Assembly (NCBI GenBank): GCA_903970395.1
Contig: CAJCIM010000037.1
Location: forward strand, 1 to 48,487
DNA: 48,487 nucleotides
Source of the DNA: Acidobacteriaceae bacterium
Lineage (GTDB): Bacteria > Acidobacteriota > Terriglobia > Terriglobales > Acidobacteriaceae
Direction of reading: 5' to 3'
The notes under the pieces were generated by a model that made no database searches, was not told the origin of the DNA, and saw nothing but the letters and a program-made list of their open reading frames with translations. Position numbers and translations under genes: made by a program. How positions within the stretch are numbered: position 1 is the stretch's first letter; every line of letters starts with the position of its first letter. Of this stretch, positions 8,254 through 16,880 are shown in pieces.

Positions 8254-8952
8254 ATGAGCTACCTCCGCGAACAAGACGACTACCAGGATCGCCGCCAGGA
8301 CGAAACGTACTCCGGCGACACGATGGCCAACAAAGAGCACGAGCTGACGTTGAGTTCAGCCGCGATCTTTGGGATCTTCTTTGGCCAGGTGGTGCTGTGC
8401 GGGATCTTCTTCGGCTTCGGTTACTCGATGGGCGGACACCGGTCTACAGGTTCTGAGACCGCGGAGACGACATCATCGGCGACAGGGGCAAGCGCCGACT
8501 TCAGCGGATTCAAACCCGCTGCGGGTCAGCCAGCAGGTGCGCACTCCGAGGTTGCGGTAGCGCCTGCACCCGTGAGCGCACCGGTTGATACACCTACAAC
8601 GGAGCCTGAGCCGGTCAAGATCGCGCCGGTAACCGCGCCAGCAGCAGCGCCTGCCGTAGCTCCCATTGTTCGAGTGAACCCGCCTCTCGCGACTGCTGCT
8701 CCGAAGCCCACGCCAGCCGCTACGACGCCATCGCCAGGGCTATGGGTGCAGGTCGCGGCTATCTCGGTGAGCCATCCTGAGGATGCCACGCTGCTGCAGA
8801 ACGCTTTGCGCGCCAAGGGCTACAACGTCTCGCAGCACCCAGGCCCGGACAACTTCATCCACCTGCTGCTGGGTCCGTTCAACGACCGCAACTCCGCCGA
8901 CGCCATGCGTCAGCGGCTCGCAACCGACGGCTACACCGCCTACATCAAGTAA
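8254..8952 (+). CDS. SPOR-domain membrane protein
   Basis: 232 residues. A cytoplasmic polar N-terminus is followed by one membrane span (about 34-56, FGIFFGQVVLCGIFFGFGYSM), then a long Pro/Ala/Thr-rich periplasmic linker, and a C-terminal SPOR domain from about residue 159 (GLWVQVAAISVSHPEDATLL to the end). SPOR domains bind denuded peptidoglycan glycan strands at division septa, so a cell-division or septal-wall role is likely (family knowledge). AAGGA lies just before the ATG. The linker composition is low-complexity but in frame throughout. Confidence 0.85.
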   Translation: MSYLREQDDYQDRRQDETYSGDTMANKEHELTLSSAAIFGIFFGQVVLCGIFFGFGYSMGGHRSTGSETAETTSSATGASADFSGFKPAAGQPAGAHSEVAVAPAPVSAPVDTPTTEPEPVKIAPVTAPAAAPAVAPIVRVNPPLATAAPKPTPAATTPSPGLWVQVAAISVSHPEDATLLQNALRAKGYNVSQHPGPDNFIHLLLGPFNDRNSADAMRQRLATDGYTAYIK

Positions 8953-8958
8953 CCGAAA

Positions 8959-9675
8959 CTACGCGGAGCGGGCGAGCGCCTGCTCCATTGCGGAACGTAC
9001 GGCGTCCATCAGCTCTTCTTTGCTGGCGTAGTTCTGCGGCCGCAGCGGTGACAGAAACTCCACCACAGCTTCACCGGCTCCTGACTTTGGATACAGCTTC
9101 AGGCTACCCTTGCGCATCATCGCTGCCGTGCCACGGATAACGATGGGCACCATCGGCGCGCCGGTGTCCGCCGCGAGAAAGAAGGCGCCTTTGCGAAACG
9201 GCAGCAGGTTGCCGTTGGGCGAACGCGTGCCCTCCGGAAAGATGGTGATGTGCAGGCCGCTGCGCAGCGCGTCGGCAGCGGCCTCCACGCTCTTCTGCGC
9301 CTCCTCGCGCGAGTGACCGCGCGACACCGGCACGAACTTGCCCATCCGCATGGCAGTGCCTAGCAGCGGAATCTTCATAAGCGACTTCTTCAGAAACACG
9401 CTTGTCGTGCCCGGAATCACCGGCAACAGCACCGGTGGATCGAGGTTCGAGACGTGGTTGCTGAGGAAGATACACGACTCACCCATCGGCACATTCTCCA
9501 AGCCCACCACACGCACGCGAACCCCAGCAAAGCGCAGACCCATCCGCATGGTGCCCATGCCCCACGAGTACATGGTGCTGAAATCACCGCGCAACGCGGA
9601 CCACGGAATTCCAACAAGCGCAGCCGGCACACCGAGCAGCACAAACACGAGCAACATTTTTAACGCGGCAAACAT
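8959..9675 (-). CDS. plsC: 1-acyl-sn-glycerol-3-phosphate acyltransferase
   Basis: 238 residues with an N-terminal membrane helix (1-25) and both diagnostic acyltransferase motifs. NHVSNLD at 73-79 holds the catalytic His and Asp, and FPEGTRS at 146-152 binds the phosphate. It converts lysophosphatidic acid to phosphatidic acid at the inner membrane in phospholipid synthesis. The start at 9675 is backed by a -10-like TATCCT eight bases upstream on the minus strand. It is divergent from the GNAT gene, with only 49 bases between the two starts. Confidence 0.93.
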   Translation of the reverse strand: MFAALKMLLVFVLLGVPAALVGIPWSALRGDFSTMYSWGMGTMRMGLRFAGVRVRVVGLENVPMGESCIFLSNHVSNLDPPVLLPVIPGTTSVFLKKSLMKIPLLGTAMRMGKFVPVSRGHSREEAQKSVEAAADALRSGLHITIFPEGTRSPNGNLLPFRKGAFFLAADTGAPMVPIVIRGTAAMMRKGSLKLYPKSGAGEAVVEFLSPLRPQNYASKEELMDAVRSAMEQALARSA

Positions 9676-9683
9676 ATCAATTC

Positions 9684-9689
9684 AGGATA
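9684..9689 (-). promoter_or_regulatory. -10-like hexamer 8 bases before plsC
   Basis: TATCCT read on the minus strand ends 8 bases before the plsC ATG. It faces the GNAT -10-like hexamer 23 bases away, giving a very compact divergent promoter region. Confidence 0.35.
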
Positions 9690-9712
9690 CCGTGCCCGCG
9701 AGCTGCACTGGT

Positions 9713-9718
9713 TACAAT
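9713..9718 (+). promoter_or_regulatory. -10-like hexamer 6 bases before the GNAT gene
   Basis: TACAAT ends 6 bases before the ATG at 9725. There is no Shine-Dalgarno sequence, so a leaderless transcript is likely. Confidence 0.42.
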
Positions 9719-9724
9719 TTCTGA

Positions 9725-10318
9725 ATGAGCACAGAGTCCGCAGCCACTGCAACGGCCGTTTTGTTTGCCATCCGCAAAGCTACCGCCGAAGATGTGCCCA
9801 CGATCCTGGCGCTCGTCGAGGCATCCGTGCGTGGCCTTCAGGCCGGCGACTACTCGCCCTCACAGATCGACGCCTCCATCGGCAGCGCCTTCGGCGTAGA
9901 CCGTCAACTGATCGCGGACCAGACCTACTTTGTCGCCACGCCTGTAGACGAACCAACGCAGCTGGTCGCGTGCGAAGGCTGGAGCTATCGCGGCACGCTC
10001 TGCGGCAGCGACACTGCGTGTATCACCAATGGCGGCACACAACGCAGCGCTAGCGTTCTCGATCCTGCCAGCGATCATGCGAAGATCCGTGCCATCTTCG
10101 TGCATCCTGCATGGGCAAGGCGCGGGCTCGGCTCGCTGATTCTCAACCTCTGCGAGCAGGCCGCGCACGCCGCAGGATTTACGCGCCTAGAGATGGCCTC
10201 GACACTGACCGGCGTGCCGCTCTACTCTCTGAAGGGCTACGTCGAGCAGTCGCGCTCGACGGTACCACTGCCTAGCGGAGAGGACCTCGAAGTGGTCATC
10301 ATGAACAAGTCACTATAG
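9725..10318 (+). CDS. GNAT family N-acetyltransferase
   Basis: 197 residues with the GNAT fold signature. The N-terminal IRKATAEDVPTILALVEAS matches the first strand and helix. A central strand, KIRAIFVHPAWARRGLGSLIL, contains the acetyl-CoA pyrophosphate loop (R-R-G-L-G). The C-terminal part, GFTRLEMASTLTGVPLYSLKGY, is the usual motif B with the Y of the general acid region. An unusual insert (about 85-110, containing CGSDTACITNGGTQ) separates the early strands. The substrate is unknown. Confidence 0.85.
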   Translation: MSTESAATATAVLFAIRKATAEDVPTILALVEASVRGLQAGDYSPSQIDASIGSAFGVDRQLIADQTYFVATPVDEPTQLVACEGWSYRGTLCGSDTACITNGGTQRSASVLDPASDHAKIRAIFVHPAWARRGLGSLILNLCEQAAHAAGFTRLEMASTLTGVPLYSLKGYVEQSRSTVPLPSGEDLEVVIMNKSL

Positions 10319-10329
10319 CGCCGCGGCGC

Positions 10330-11748
10330 TTAGCTGCGAGAAGCCAGTGCCTTCGGCAGCTTGGTGTAGATGTCCCCGAATCCGCCGTTCGACAGGATCG
10401 CAACGACATCGCCTACCTGCATGCGCGACACAGATTCCGCAACGATTGCGTCGGCGTCGGCGCAGAGCACCGCAGGCACACCACGCTCTTGCAACCCGGC
10501 GACCACATGCGCAGGATCGAGCCGCTCGCCCGCCGGGATTGCCTCGCTCTTGAAGACCGCCGCCAGTACCACTTCATCGGCCAGAGCCAGCGACTCTACG
10601 ATCTCATGCTCGAAGACGCTGCGCCGCAACGTGTTCGAGCGCGGCTCCAGCACCGCCCACAGCCTGCGGCTCGGATACGCGCCACGCAACGCGCGCAGCG
10701 TTTCGCGGATTGCCGTGGGATGGTGCGCGAAGTCGTCGATCACCGTAACGCCCGCAACCTCGGCACGCACCTCAAGCCTGCGCTTCACGCTCTTAAAGCT
10801 GGCCAACGCGTCGACTATCGACTCCACGGGAATGCCCTGCCCTGCCGCCAGCGCCGCCGCAGCCGTCGCATTCAACGCGTTGTGCTCGCCGGCCATCGGC
10901 AGAGCGAGCCGCGCAAATTCGTTTCCGTCACGCAGCAGAGTCCACATCGTCGTTGCGCCGGGCTGCAGATCGACAACACCCCACTTCGAGCTTTCTTCAA
11001 AGCCATAGCGCTCCACCGCGCAGAAGGCCTTTGCGCAGCACTCGGTCACATTCGCGCTGCCATCGAAGGCCACCAGTCGGCCGCGCCTTGGGATGAGATT
11101 CACCATGCGCTTGAACGCGGTCTTCACGGCACTCAGGTCGGTATAGATATCCGCGTGGTCGAACTCAACATGCGTCAGAATCGCAGCGTCGGGAAAATAG
11201 TGCAGGAACTTGGGGCCTTTATCGAAGAACGCCGTATCGTACTCATCGCCTTCGAGAAGAAACGGTCGCGTACCAGGCTCAACATGAAAGCTCGTGCCGA
11301 AGTTCTCTGCAACGCCGCCGATGAGGAACGACGGCAGCCACTTCGCATCGCGCCGTGCGGCTGTAGCGTAGATCCAAGCCAGCATGCTCGTCGTAGTTGT
11401 CTTGCCGTGCGTGCCGCACACAACCAGGCGCTCGCGCCCTGCGAGAAACTCATCATGGATCAACGCGGCCATGCTCGTCATCGGGATACGCTCATCGAGC
11501 ACACGCTCCAGCTCCGGATTACCGCGCGAGATTGCGTTGCCGACGACGACCAGGTCAGGCCGCTCGTCGAGATTGCGCTCGCTGTACGGCTCCATGATCG
11601 CGATGCCCATCGCGCGCAGCTGGTCGCTCATCGGCGGATACGCAGCCGTGTCCGAACCTGTAACACGGTGTCCCTGCGCGCTCAACATCCCCGCCAGCGA
11701 CGCCATCGCCGTTCCACCGATACCAATCAGATGTACATGCTTGCTCAA
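10330..11748 (-). CDS. mpl: UDP-N-acetylmuramate:L-Ala-gamma-D-Glu-meso-DAP ligase
   Basis: Mpl reattaches recycled L-Ala-D-Glu-mDAP tripeptide to UDP-MurNAc in the cytoplasm. Features are the Rossmann-like UDP site HLIGIGGTAMASLAG, the P-loop GTHGKTTTTS, the Mpl-type segment LEGDEYDTAFFDKGPKF, HVEFDHADIY, and the C-terminal domain with AHHPTAIRETL. I chose the TTG at 11748: it overlaps the ldcA stop as TTGA, has GGAG eight bases upstream, and leaves 472 residues starting just before the UDP-binding motif. An ATG at 11781 would lie inside ldcA with no ribosome site. Mpl rather than MurC is favoured by length and the EGDEYDTAFFDK signature. It is the last gene of the mgtC-dapF-ldcA-mpl operon. 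Confidence 0.92.
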   Translation of the reverse strand: MSKHVHLIGIGGTAMASLAGMLSAQGHRVTGSDTAAYPPMSDQLRAMGIAIMEPYSERNLDERPDLVVVGNAISRGNPELERVLDERIPMTSMAALIHDEFLAGRERLVVCGTHGKTTTTSMLAWIYATAARRDAKWLPSFLIGGVAENFGTSFHVEPGTRPFLLEGDEYDTAFFDKGPKFLHYFPDAAILTHVEFDHADIYTDLSAVKTAFKRMVNLIPRRGRLVAFDGSANVTECCAKAFCAVERYGFEESSKWGVVDLQPGATTMWTLLRDGNEFARLALPMAGEHNALNATAAAALAAGQGIPVESIVDALASFKSVKRRLEVRAEVAGVTVIDDFAHHPTAIRETLRALRGAYPSRRLWAVLEPRSNTLRRSVFEHEIVESLALADEVVLAAVFKSEAIPAGERLDPAHVVAGLQERGVPAVLCADADAIVAESVSRMQVGDVVAILSNGGFGDIYTKLPKALASRS

Positions 11749-12659
11749 ATGCTCAGCTCCGTTCCCTTCAACTTCACCCATGCGCCCAGCGGCATTGAGC
11801 GGTTGGCGCGCGACAAATGCCCACTCTGAAGACCGATCAGCACAGGCCCATCAAACTCTCTCAACGCATGCAGACACGCAGCCTCCAGCAGTGGCATCTC
11901 GCTATCGTCCACGTTGGCGCTCATATCGCCGAGCACAATGGCGCGCACGTTCTGCAATGCCCCAGCAAACCGCAGATGCTGCAACATCCTGTCCCATTGG
12001 TACGGCTTGGTTCCGATGTCTTCAAGAAAGAGCACACAAGGCTCGTCAATCTTCAGCGCCCACGGCGTCCCCAACGCGGCGCACAAAATCGACACGCATC
12101 CACCGAGCAGCCGACCCTCCGCATCTCCGCCACGCAGCACGCGCACGCCGTCAGGAGATCCAACGCTCCATGCACTATTGCCTTCAAGCGCAGCCTTCCA
12201 GGTGCGTTCGTCAACACCATCGGCCTTTGACCAGTCCGCAGCAACCATCGGCGCATAAAACGTATGCAGAGTGCACTCATTCCAGAACCAGACATGGAGC
12301 GAGGTGTGATCGCTGTAACCCACGAACATTTTGGGATTGCTGCGAACAAGCTCAGCATTCAACAGCGGCAGTAGCTCCGCCGAACCCCAGCCGCCGCGCG
12401 TGCATACGATGCCATCGATCGACGCATCTGCAAAGGCCGCGTGAAGATCGGCAACACGTTCCTCCGCCGTGCCCGCGTAGTACAAAGGCCGACGCGAGAA
12501 CGCATGAGGCATCACCACCGGCTCATAGCCAAATGCGCGCATTCGTTCGACACCGGCAGCAATCAGCTCCGGCTTCGCAGCACTCGCAGGCGACACCACG
12601 GCAATACGGCTGCCGTGCTTCAACCTCGGACTTGGGACAACCTCTCGACGCATGAACAC
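11745..12659 (-). CDS. ldcA: LD-carboxypeptidase (S66 family)
   Basis: 304 residues. The S66 nucleophile is Ser93 in TRGGWGSAELL. The later Glu (FLEDIGTKPYQWDRML) and His (LQSGHLSRANRSMPLG) complete the Ser-Glu-His triad. There is no signal peptide, so it is cytoplasmic. It trims the terminal D-Ala from recycled tetrapeptides to give tripeptide, the substrate of Mpl encoded directly downstream. The GTG start at 12659 overlaps the dapF stop as TAGTG, and an ATG two codons later is an alternative. Its 3' end overlaps the mpl start by 4 bases. Confidence 0.93.
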   Translation of the reverse strand: MFMRREVVPSPRLKHGSRIAVVSPASAAKPELIAAGVERMRAFGYEPVVMPHAFSRRPLYYAGTAEERVADLHAAFADASIDGIVCTRGGWGSAELLPLLNAELVRSNPKMFVGYSDHTSLHVWFWNECTLHTFYAPMVAADWSKADGVDERTWKAALEGNSAWSVGSPDGVRVLRGGDAEGRLLGGCVSILCAALGTPWALKIDEPCVLFLEDIGTKPYQWDRMLQHLRFAGALQNVRAIVLGDMSANVDDSEMPLLEAACLHALREFDGPVLIGLQSGHLSRANRSMPLGAWVKLKGTELSI

Positions 12660-13474
12660 TAACCCGCGAACTCCGCTTCACCGCGACAGATAATCTCCGC
12701 CGGGCCGGTGAGCCTCATCTCAGCCTCGTTGGCCGGCCACACCACATGCTGCGAGCCACCCTGTGCAATCGCCGTCAACTCGCGCGCAACGCCCTTCAAT
12801 ACCATCGACGCAGCACTTGAGGCGCAGGTACCGGTGCCGCTCGATGTGGTCGGTCCGCAGCCACGCTCGTAGATGCGGAACTCGATCTCGCCCGGCTTGC
12901 GCACGAGTACAAACTCCACGTTCGTGCCGAACTTGAACATCGGGTCTACGCTTATCCTGGCACCAAGCTCCTGCCAGCTGAGGCCGTGGCTCGCGAACAC
13001 ATCGTTGTCGACGAAGATGACGTAGTGCGGATTGCCGACGTTGACCATCGCACCGTCGATGATGCCATCTACGCCATCGATCTCGATCTTGCGCGGCATC
13101 ACCCGCGGCACTCCCATGCCGCTCTCAATCCACCATTGCGGCCCGTTATGCTCAATAACTTGGCACGTCCGTATACCACCATGTGTACCCAGTGCGACGC
13201 TCTCCCGGCCTTCGCTGGCGGCCAGCCACGCAGCTACGCAGCGTGTACCGTTGCCGCTCAGTTCCGCCTCACTGCCGTCTGCATTGAACAACCGCAGAAA
13301 CAAGCTTCCGTCCGCGCGGCGGTCGACGAACTCGATGCCATCCGCTCCAATGCCTGTGTTGCGAGCGCAAAGCTTCCGAGCCATCACCGCATGTCGACCC
13401 TGCGCAGCGGTCTCTTCGATCACCAGAAAATCATTGCCGCACGCGTGCGCCTTCACAAACTTCACACTGCCCAC
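12659..13474 (-). CDS. dapF: diaminopimelate epimerase homologue with both catalytic Cys replaced by Ser
   Basis: 271 residues with the full DapF fold signature: HACGNDFLVIE near the N-terminus, FNADGSEAELSGNGTRC, GNPHYV, and YERGCGPTTSSGTGTC. In DapF the two acid/base cysteines are in C-GNG and A-C-GTG. Here both are Ser (Ser73 and Ser212, both AGC codons). The ERG glutamate (Glu203) and substrate-binding asparagines remain. Nearby extra cysteines are at 12, 79, 206 and 217. Cys-to-Ser variants of canonical DapF are strongly impaired, so racemase activity is doubtful and elimination or binding is possible. The GTG start overlaps the mgtC stop as TAGTG. The family is certain but the function is not. 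Confidence 0.85.
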   Translation of the reverse strand: MGSVKFVKAHACGNDFLVIEETAAQGRHAVMARKLCARNTGIGADGIEFVDRRADGSLFLRLFNADGSEAELSGNGTRCVAAWLAASEGRESVALGTHGGIRTCQVIEHNGPQWWIESGMGVPRVMPRKIEIDGVDGIIDGAMVNVGNPHYVIFVDNDVFASHGLSWQELGARISVDPMFKFGTNVEFVLVRKPGEIEFRIYERGCGPTTSSGTGTCASSAASMVLKGVARELTAIAQGGSQHVVWPANEAEMRLTGPAEIICRGEAEFAG

Positions 13475-14250
13475 TACTCTTCCTCCGAATCTCTGAACAC
13501 CACCACTTGGTCGGCGGCATCGCTGGCGCGCAACTCCTTGAGCAGCCGCGCGTGCGTCTTCACCGTAGCCAGCACAGTAAACGCGACACGCTCGATACCC
13601 GCGACGTTATCACGCTCTAACACACTCAGCCGCTGGCCTGCCGAATCGAGCGCATGCAGAATCGCACTCTGCATACGGTACAGCGCCTGCTCAACATCCT
13701 GAGCCATCGCCACCGCACGTTCTCCCTCCGCCATTTTAGCGGGCAGGATTGGGCCCACATTTGCACGTACCTCATAGATCATTGGATAGCGTTTGCGCCC
13801 GAGCTTCATTTCGAAGAAGCCCACCAGTTGCAGCGCCATCAGCACGAGTATTGTGGCCGCGAGCGCAACGAAGTATAACCCCGCACCGCATGTCATACCA
13901 ATCGCGGCCACCACAAATACGGTCGCCGCACTCGTTAGACCGTAGACCCTCGCTTTAGAGTGAAGAATAAGGCCCGCACCTAAAAACCCGACACCCTGAA
14001 CAATGTTCGCGGCCACCTGCCCCTTGTTCGCTGTCGACTCACCGGCGAGCACGATGCTCATGATCGTAAACAGCGCCGAACCCATGCAAATCAGCATGTT
14101 AGTGCGCAGGCCAGAGTCCTTTTGACGCCACTCGCGTTCGATTCCGACGATACCACCCATCGCGCACGACAGCAGCAACCGCTTCACCGACGAACCCGAG
14201 AGCACCGCGTCTTCAACCGCAGAGAAGTGGATGTTTATCTGACCTATCAT
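13474..14250 (-). CDS. MgtC/SapB family membrane protein
   Basis: 258 residues. Four or five membrane spans carry the MgtC signatures GIVGIEREWRQKDSGLRTNML and GVGFLGAGLIL. A cytoplasmic C-terminal domain of about 90 residues follows (from about 168; ends with acidic DSEEE), resembling the ACT-like tail of MgtC proteins. MgtC proteins are linked to growth at low magnesium and, in pathogens, to inhibition of ATP synthase and to intramacrophage survival. It heads the operon with dapF, ldcA and mpl, which hints at a link to envelope homeostasis. The ATG at 14250 has a -10-like TATTCT six bases upstream. Confidence 0.9.
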   Translation of the reverse strand: MIGQINIHFSAVEDAVLSGSSVKRLLLSCAMGGIVGIEREWRQKDSGLRTNMLICMGSALFTIMSIVLAGESTANKGQVAANIVQGVGFLGAGLILHSKARVYGLTSAATVFVVAAIGMTCGAGLYFVALAATILVLMALQLVGFFEMKLGRKRYPMIYEVRANVGPILPAKMAEGERAVAMAQDVEQALYRMQSAILHALDSAGQRLSVLERDNVAGIERVAFTVLATVKTHARLLKELRASDAADQVVVFRDSEEE

Positions 14251-14256
14251 CGAGTC

Positions 14257-14262
14257 AGAATA
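14257..14262 (-). promoter_or_regulatory. -10-like hexamer 6 bases before mgtC
   Basis: TATTCT on the minus strand ends 6 bases before the ATG. It is the probable promoter of the mgtC-dapF-ldcA-mpl operon and implies a leaderless first cistron. Confidence 0.42.
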
Positions 14263-14388
14263 CTACTCCAGCAACCCAATTCCATCCTCCGATTGCGGAC
14301 ATAACCACCTTGGTTTTCAAACACGGCAACGCCCGTGCCTCCTGTCCAGAATGGAGACACGGATGGCCGATTGCGTGGCCTTTCGGAG

Positions 14389-14898
14389 TTAGCCGACAGG
14401 CACCGCTATATTCAATTGCTCTGAAAGCATGGTGAGCATAGAATCCGCGTTTTCTTCCTCATGCAGTATCTTCTCCAAAATCGCCGCTTGCTCCCGTTCG
14501 CCCAGAATCAGCGCCCATGTGCGCAGCGTGCCGTAGACGGCGATCTCGTGGTGTTCAACCTGGTTGCCGGCGGCAATCAGAATGACATCACGAATCTCCT
14601 CGTTGGCGGCATCACTGACTTGGGACTGCGCTTCGCTGATAAGCGCAGCCGTCACCTTGCACTTGGCTTCGTTGGCTTCGCCTTCGGTTGCGTCAAGAAT
14701 AGCCTCCAGCCGCATCACGTGCTCTTGTGTTTCACGCAGATGCTGCGTGAAGGCCTGCTTCAGCTGTGGGTTCGTTGCCTTCTCGATCATCGCCGGAAGG
14801 CCCTTCTCGGCGATCTGCCGCTCGCTGTTCAGTGTGTGTTCCAAGGTGGAGAGGTAAAGTTCCCGCAGGTTATTAACGTCGGCTGAAAAGATTCCCAT
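14389..14898 (-). CDS. DUF892 / YciE-like ferritin-fold protein
   Basis: 169 residues from the ATG at 14898, preceded by a strong AAGGAG. It is all-helical, beginning with DVNNLRELYLSTLEHTLNSERQIAEKGLP, the DUF892 signature. Ferritin-like Glu and His ligands lie in LRETQEHVMRLE, QVEHHEIAVYGTL and LHEEENADSML. Relatives (YciE/YciF) are stress-induced four-helix-bundle proteins with a ferritin-like di-iron site. A role in stress or metal handling is inferred. It lies 138 bases upstream of mgtC on the same strand, with its own translation signal. Confidence 0.9.
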   Translation of the reverse strand: MGIFSADVNNLRELYLSTLEHTLNSERQIAEKGLPAMIEKATNPQLKQAFTQHLRETQEHVMRLEAILDATEGEANEAKCKVTAALISEAQSQVSDAANEEIRDVILIAAGNQVEHHEIAVYGTLRTWALILGEREQAAILEKILHEEENADSMLTMLSEQLNIAVPVG

Positions 14899-15116
14899 AG
14901 TGTTTCTCCTTGAATCAGATTGTGTGTTTCCGAAGCGACGCCACATGATTTCAATGACGAGACTCAACGTCGCAGACTCGCTGTAGCGAGTGGCTGCGGT
15001 CCATTCGGTTGTCAGCGTGCTAATTCGGTCTAAGCGAAGCCTCGACCGCTTCCCCGTTCACGTCCACTAGTTCTGATGCCTGTTCACGGTGCCGCGTGGC
15101 TTCATCCGGGAAGAGC

Positions 15117-16844
15117 TTACTTTGGGGAATTCTGTCCTTTGGCTGACCAGACCTGACTCTGATAAACACGGGCGCACGGCTGCCCCGTGGTGCACAGCAC
15201 CTCAAGTTCCCTCAGGTCATCAGGGTGCACATCCACAGCCTTCGCTACTGGGTCGCCCGCGATTGCGATGACGAACGCCGCGCTATGCGCAGGGTCTTTC
15301 AGCGCAATCTCAAATGCCTGTTCGTCGTTTTCGCTGACCATGCTGTTCAGCGTGCGCCCCGCCACCTGCACGGCGCCCACATGAGCAGAAAGGGCCATCA
15401 TCACCGGCTCATCGGGGGGCATCTGCTCCAGAGAGAACGCAATCGCGCGCTCCAATGCCACACGCGTCGTCGCATTCACCTGGGCTTCCTTCAGCACCAG
15501 CGGAATGCGGTACATTATGCCCACGCTGTTCGCTACGCACAACAGCACGGCGGCCGGTTGCCAGAAGCGAGCGGCAATGCGCGCCCAGCCCTCCGTCTTA
15601 CCGCGCAGCCACACATCGAGCCGCTCCGCCGCGAGCGCGGCATACACTGCCAGAGCAGGCAACATCCCCATACCGTAGCGCGCGTTGTAGTATGCGTGCG
15701 GCCACAACTGAGGAATAAAAATCGGCACTGACCCGTACGCAACCGAGTACACATAGAACGGCAGTGGCACCCACAGCAGCAGTGCGTAACGCCACGAAGC
15801 GTTCGGCTGTTCTGAGCCCGGCCCTGCTGATACTTTGCGGCGCAGTTGCAGCCATATGCCATAAAGCGCCGCGGTCATCACACCAAAGCCGGTCTCCCAG
15901 ACGGATGCATCGATCTGCGCCGTACGCGTGTAGAACAGCAGCGCCCAACCAGGATTGTGCCAGCCGCGATAATGCTGCCCCGGCGGCGCGGTGCGGCGCT
16001 CAATCTGAGCGGCAGAGTACGGCCCGCGCATGAAGTCCAGCCAGTCATGCTCGAAGTGGGCGTTGTACCAGAACCACAGCAGCGGCCCCGCCGCACACAT
16101 CATGGTGAAGATGACGAACGCTACCATCACGTTTCGGCGCAGTTCCGCCGCAGATTTCCAAATCTCCAACGCAAAACAACACCACACTGCCGCACCGACG
16201 ATCCAGCCGTCGTAGCGCGTAAACACCATCCCCAGCACCAGCAGTCCGGTGAGCACCATGCGTCCCTTGGCCGCTGCGGCGCGCCCTTCCTGCAATGCAG
16301 CGATGCCTTCCATCGTCGCCACCACGGTCCACACAAACAGCGCGAGGTACAGAGCTTCGGTCATCGCGGTGGTCGCCAGAAAGAGAAGGTTCGCATTCAG
16401 CGCATAGAACGCCGTGGCGACAAACGCCCAGCGTATGCGCATCATGCGCCGCGAGAGCCGCCACATGCCTGCCACGCTGACCGCAAAGCTCAACGTCGAC
16501 ATTGGTGCGCCTGCCAGCCCTGTCTGCCATAGCTGCATGCTATGGATGAACGGCAGCATCAGCACATGAGGCAATGGCAGCCAGACACCACCGAGCTGCC
16601 CGAGCCCCGGATAATGCGAGTCGATGATGCGTCGCGCGATCGCGAGATGCGCAACCGCATCGCCGTAGAGTAGCAGATACCCTTTGGAGTAGCAGATTAA
16701 CAGTGCGCCGAACGCGAGCAACACACCCGCGGCAAACGCAGGGTAAGTCTCTCCGCGCTGCGCAGGCCGCACAGCCTCAGGATCGCCCGGCAACACCGCC
16801 GATATCTGCCGCTCCGGCACTCTGCGCAACTCGGCCCTCCTCAT
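15117..16844 (-). CDS. polytopic membrane glycosyltransferase (GT39/ArnT-like, GT-C fold)
   Basis: About 575 residues with roughly 10-12 membrane spans. The first extracytoplasmic loop holds YGDAVAHLAIARRI, with an Asp in the place of the GT-C catalytic acid, followed by GQLGGVWLPLPHVLMLPF. This is typical of lipid-phosphate-sugar dependent transferases of the ArnT/PMT type. The C-terminal 120 residues are soluble and probably periplasmic. It should move a sugar from a polyprenyl-phosphate donor to an envelope acceptor; donor and acceptor are unknown. The ATG at 16844 has GGAG close upstream. It follows pfkB by about 36 bases, so it may belong to the mtnP-pfkB transcript. Confidence 0.78.
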   Translation of the reverse strand: MRRAELRRVPERQISAVLPGDPEAVRPAQRGETYPAFAAGVLLAFGALLICYSKGYLLLYGDAVAHLAIARRIIDSHYPGLGQLGGVWLPLPHVLMLPFIHSMQLWQTGLAGAPMSTLSFAVSVAGMWRLSRRMMRIRWAFVATAFYALNANLLFLATTAMTEALYLALFVWTVVATMEGIAALQEGRAAAAKGRMVLTGLLVLGMVFTRYDGWIVGAAVWCCFALEIWKSAAELRRNVMVAFVIFTMMCAAGPLLWFWYNAHFEHDWLDFMRGPYSAAQIERRTAPPGQHYRGWHNPGWALLFYTRTAQIDASVWETGFGVMTAALYGIWLQLRRKVSAGPGSEQPNASWRYALLLWVPLPFYVYSVAYGSVPIFIPQLWPHAYYNARYGMGMLPALAVYAALAAERLDVWLRGKTEGWARIAARFWQPAAVLLCVANSVGIMYRIPLVLKEAQVNATTRVALERAIAFSLEQMPPDEPVMMALSAHVGAVQVAGRTLNSMVSENDEQAFEIALKDPAHSAAFVIAIAGDPVAKAVDVHPDDLRELEVLCTTGQPCARVYQSQVWSAKGQNSPK

Positions 16845-16880
16845 CACAGCTCCATCGTCGTACGTTTCATCCCGCCCAGC

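Noticed and set aside
10489-11829. 446-codon open frame on the plus strand opposite mpl
   Set aside because: Composition of an antisense frame; mpl carries all ligase motifs.
12659-13474. Sequencing error as the cause of the DapF Ser residues
   Set aside because: The frame is intact, both sites are clean AGC codons, and two independent substitutions at exactly the two catalytic positions are unlikely to be errors.
14322-14362. Mutually exclusive hairpins (CACGG/CCGTG/CACGG) upstream of mgtC as a leader switch
   Set aside because: Stems are only 5 bp and lie upstream of the likely -10 box at 14257-14262, so they would not be in the mgtC mRNA.
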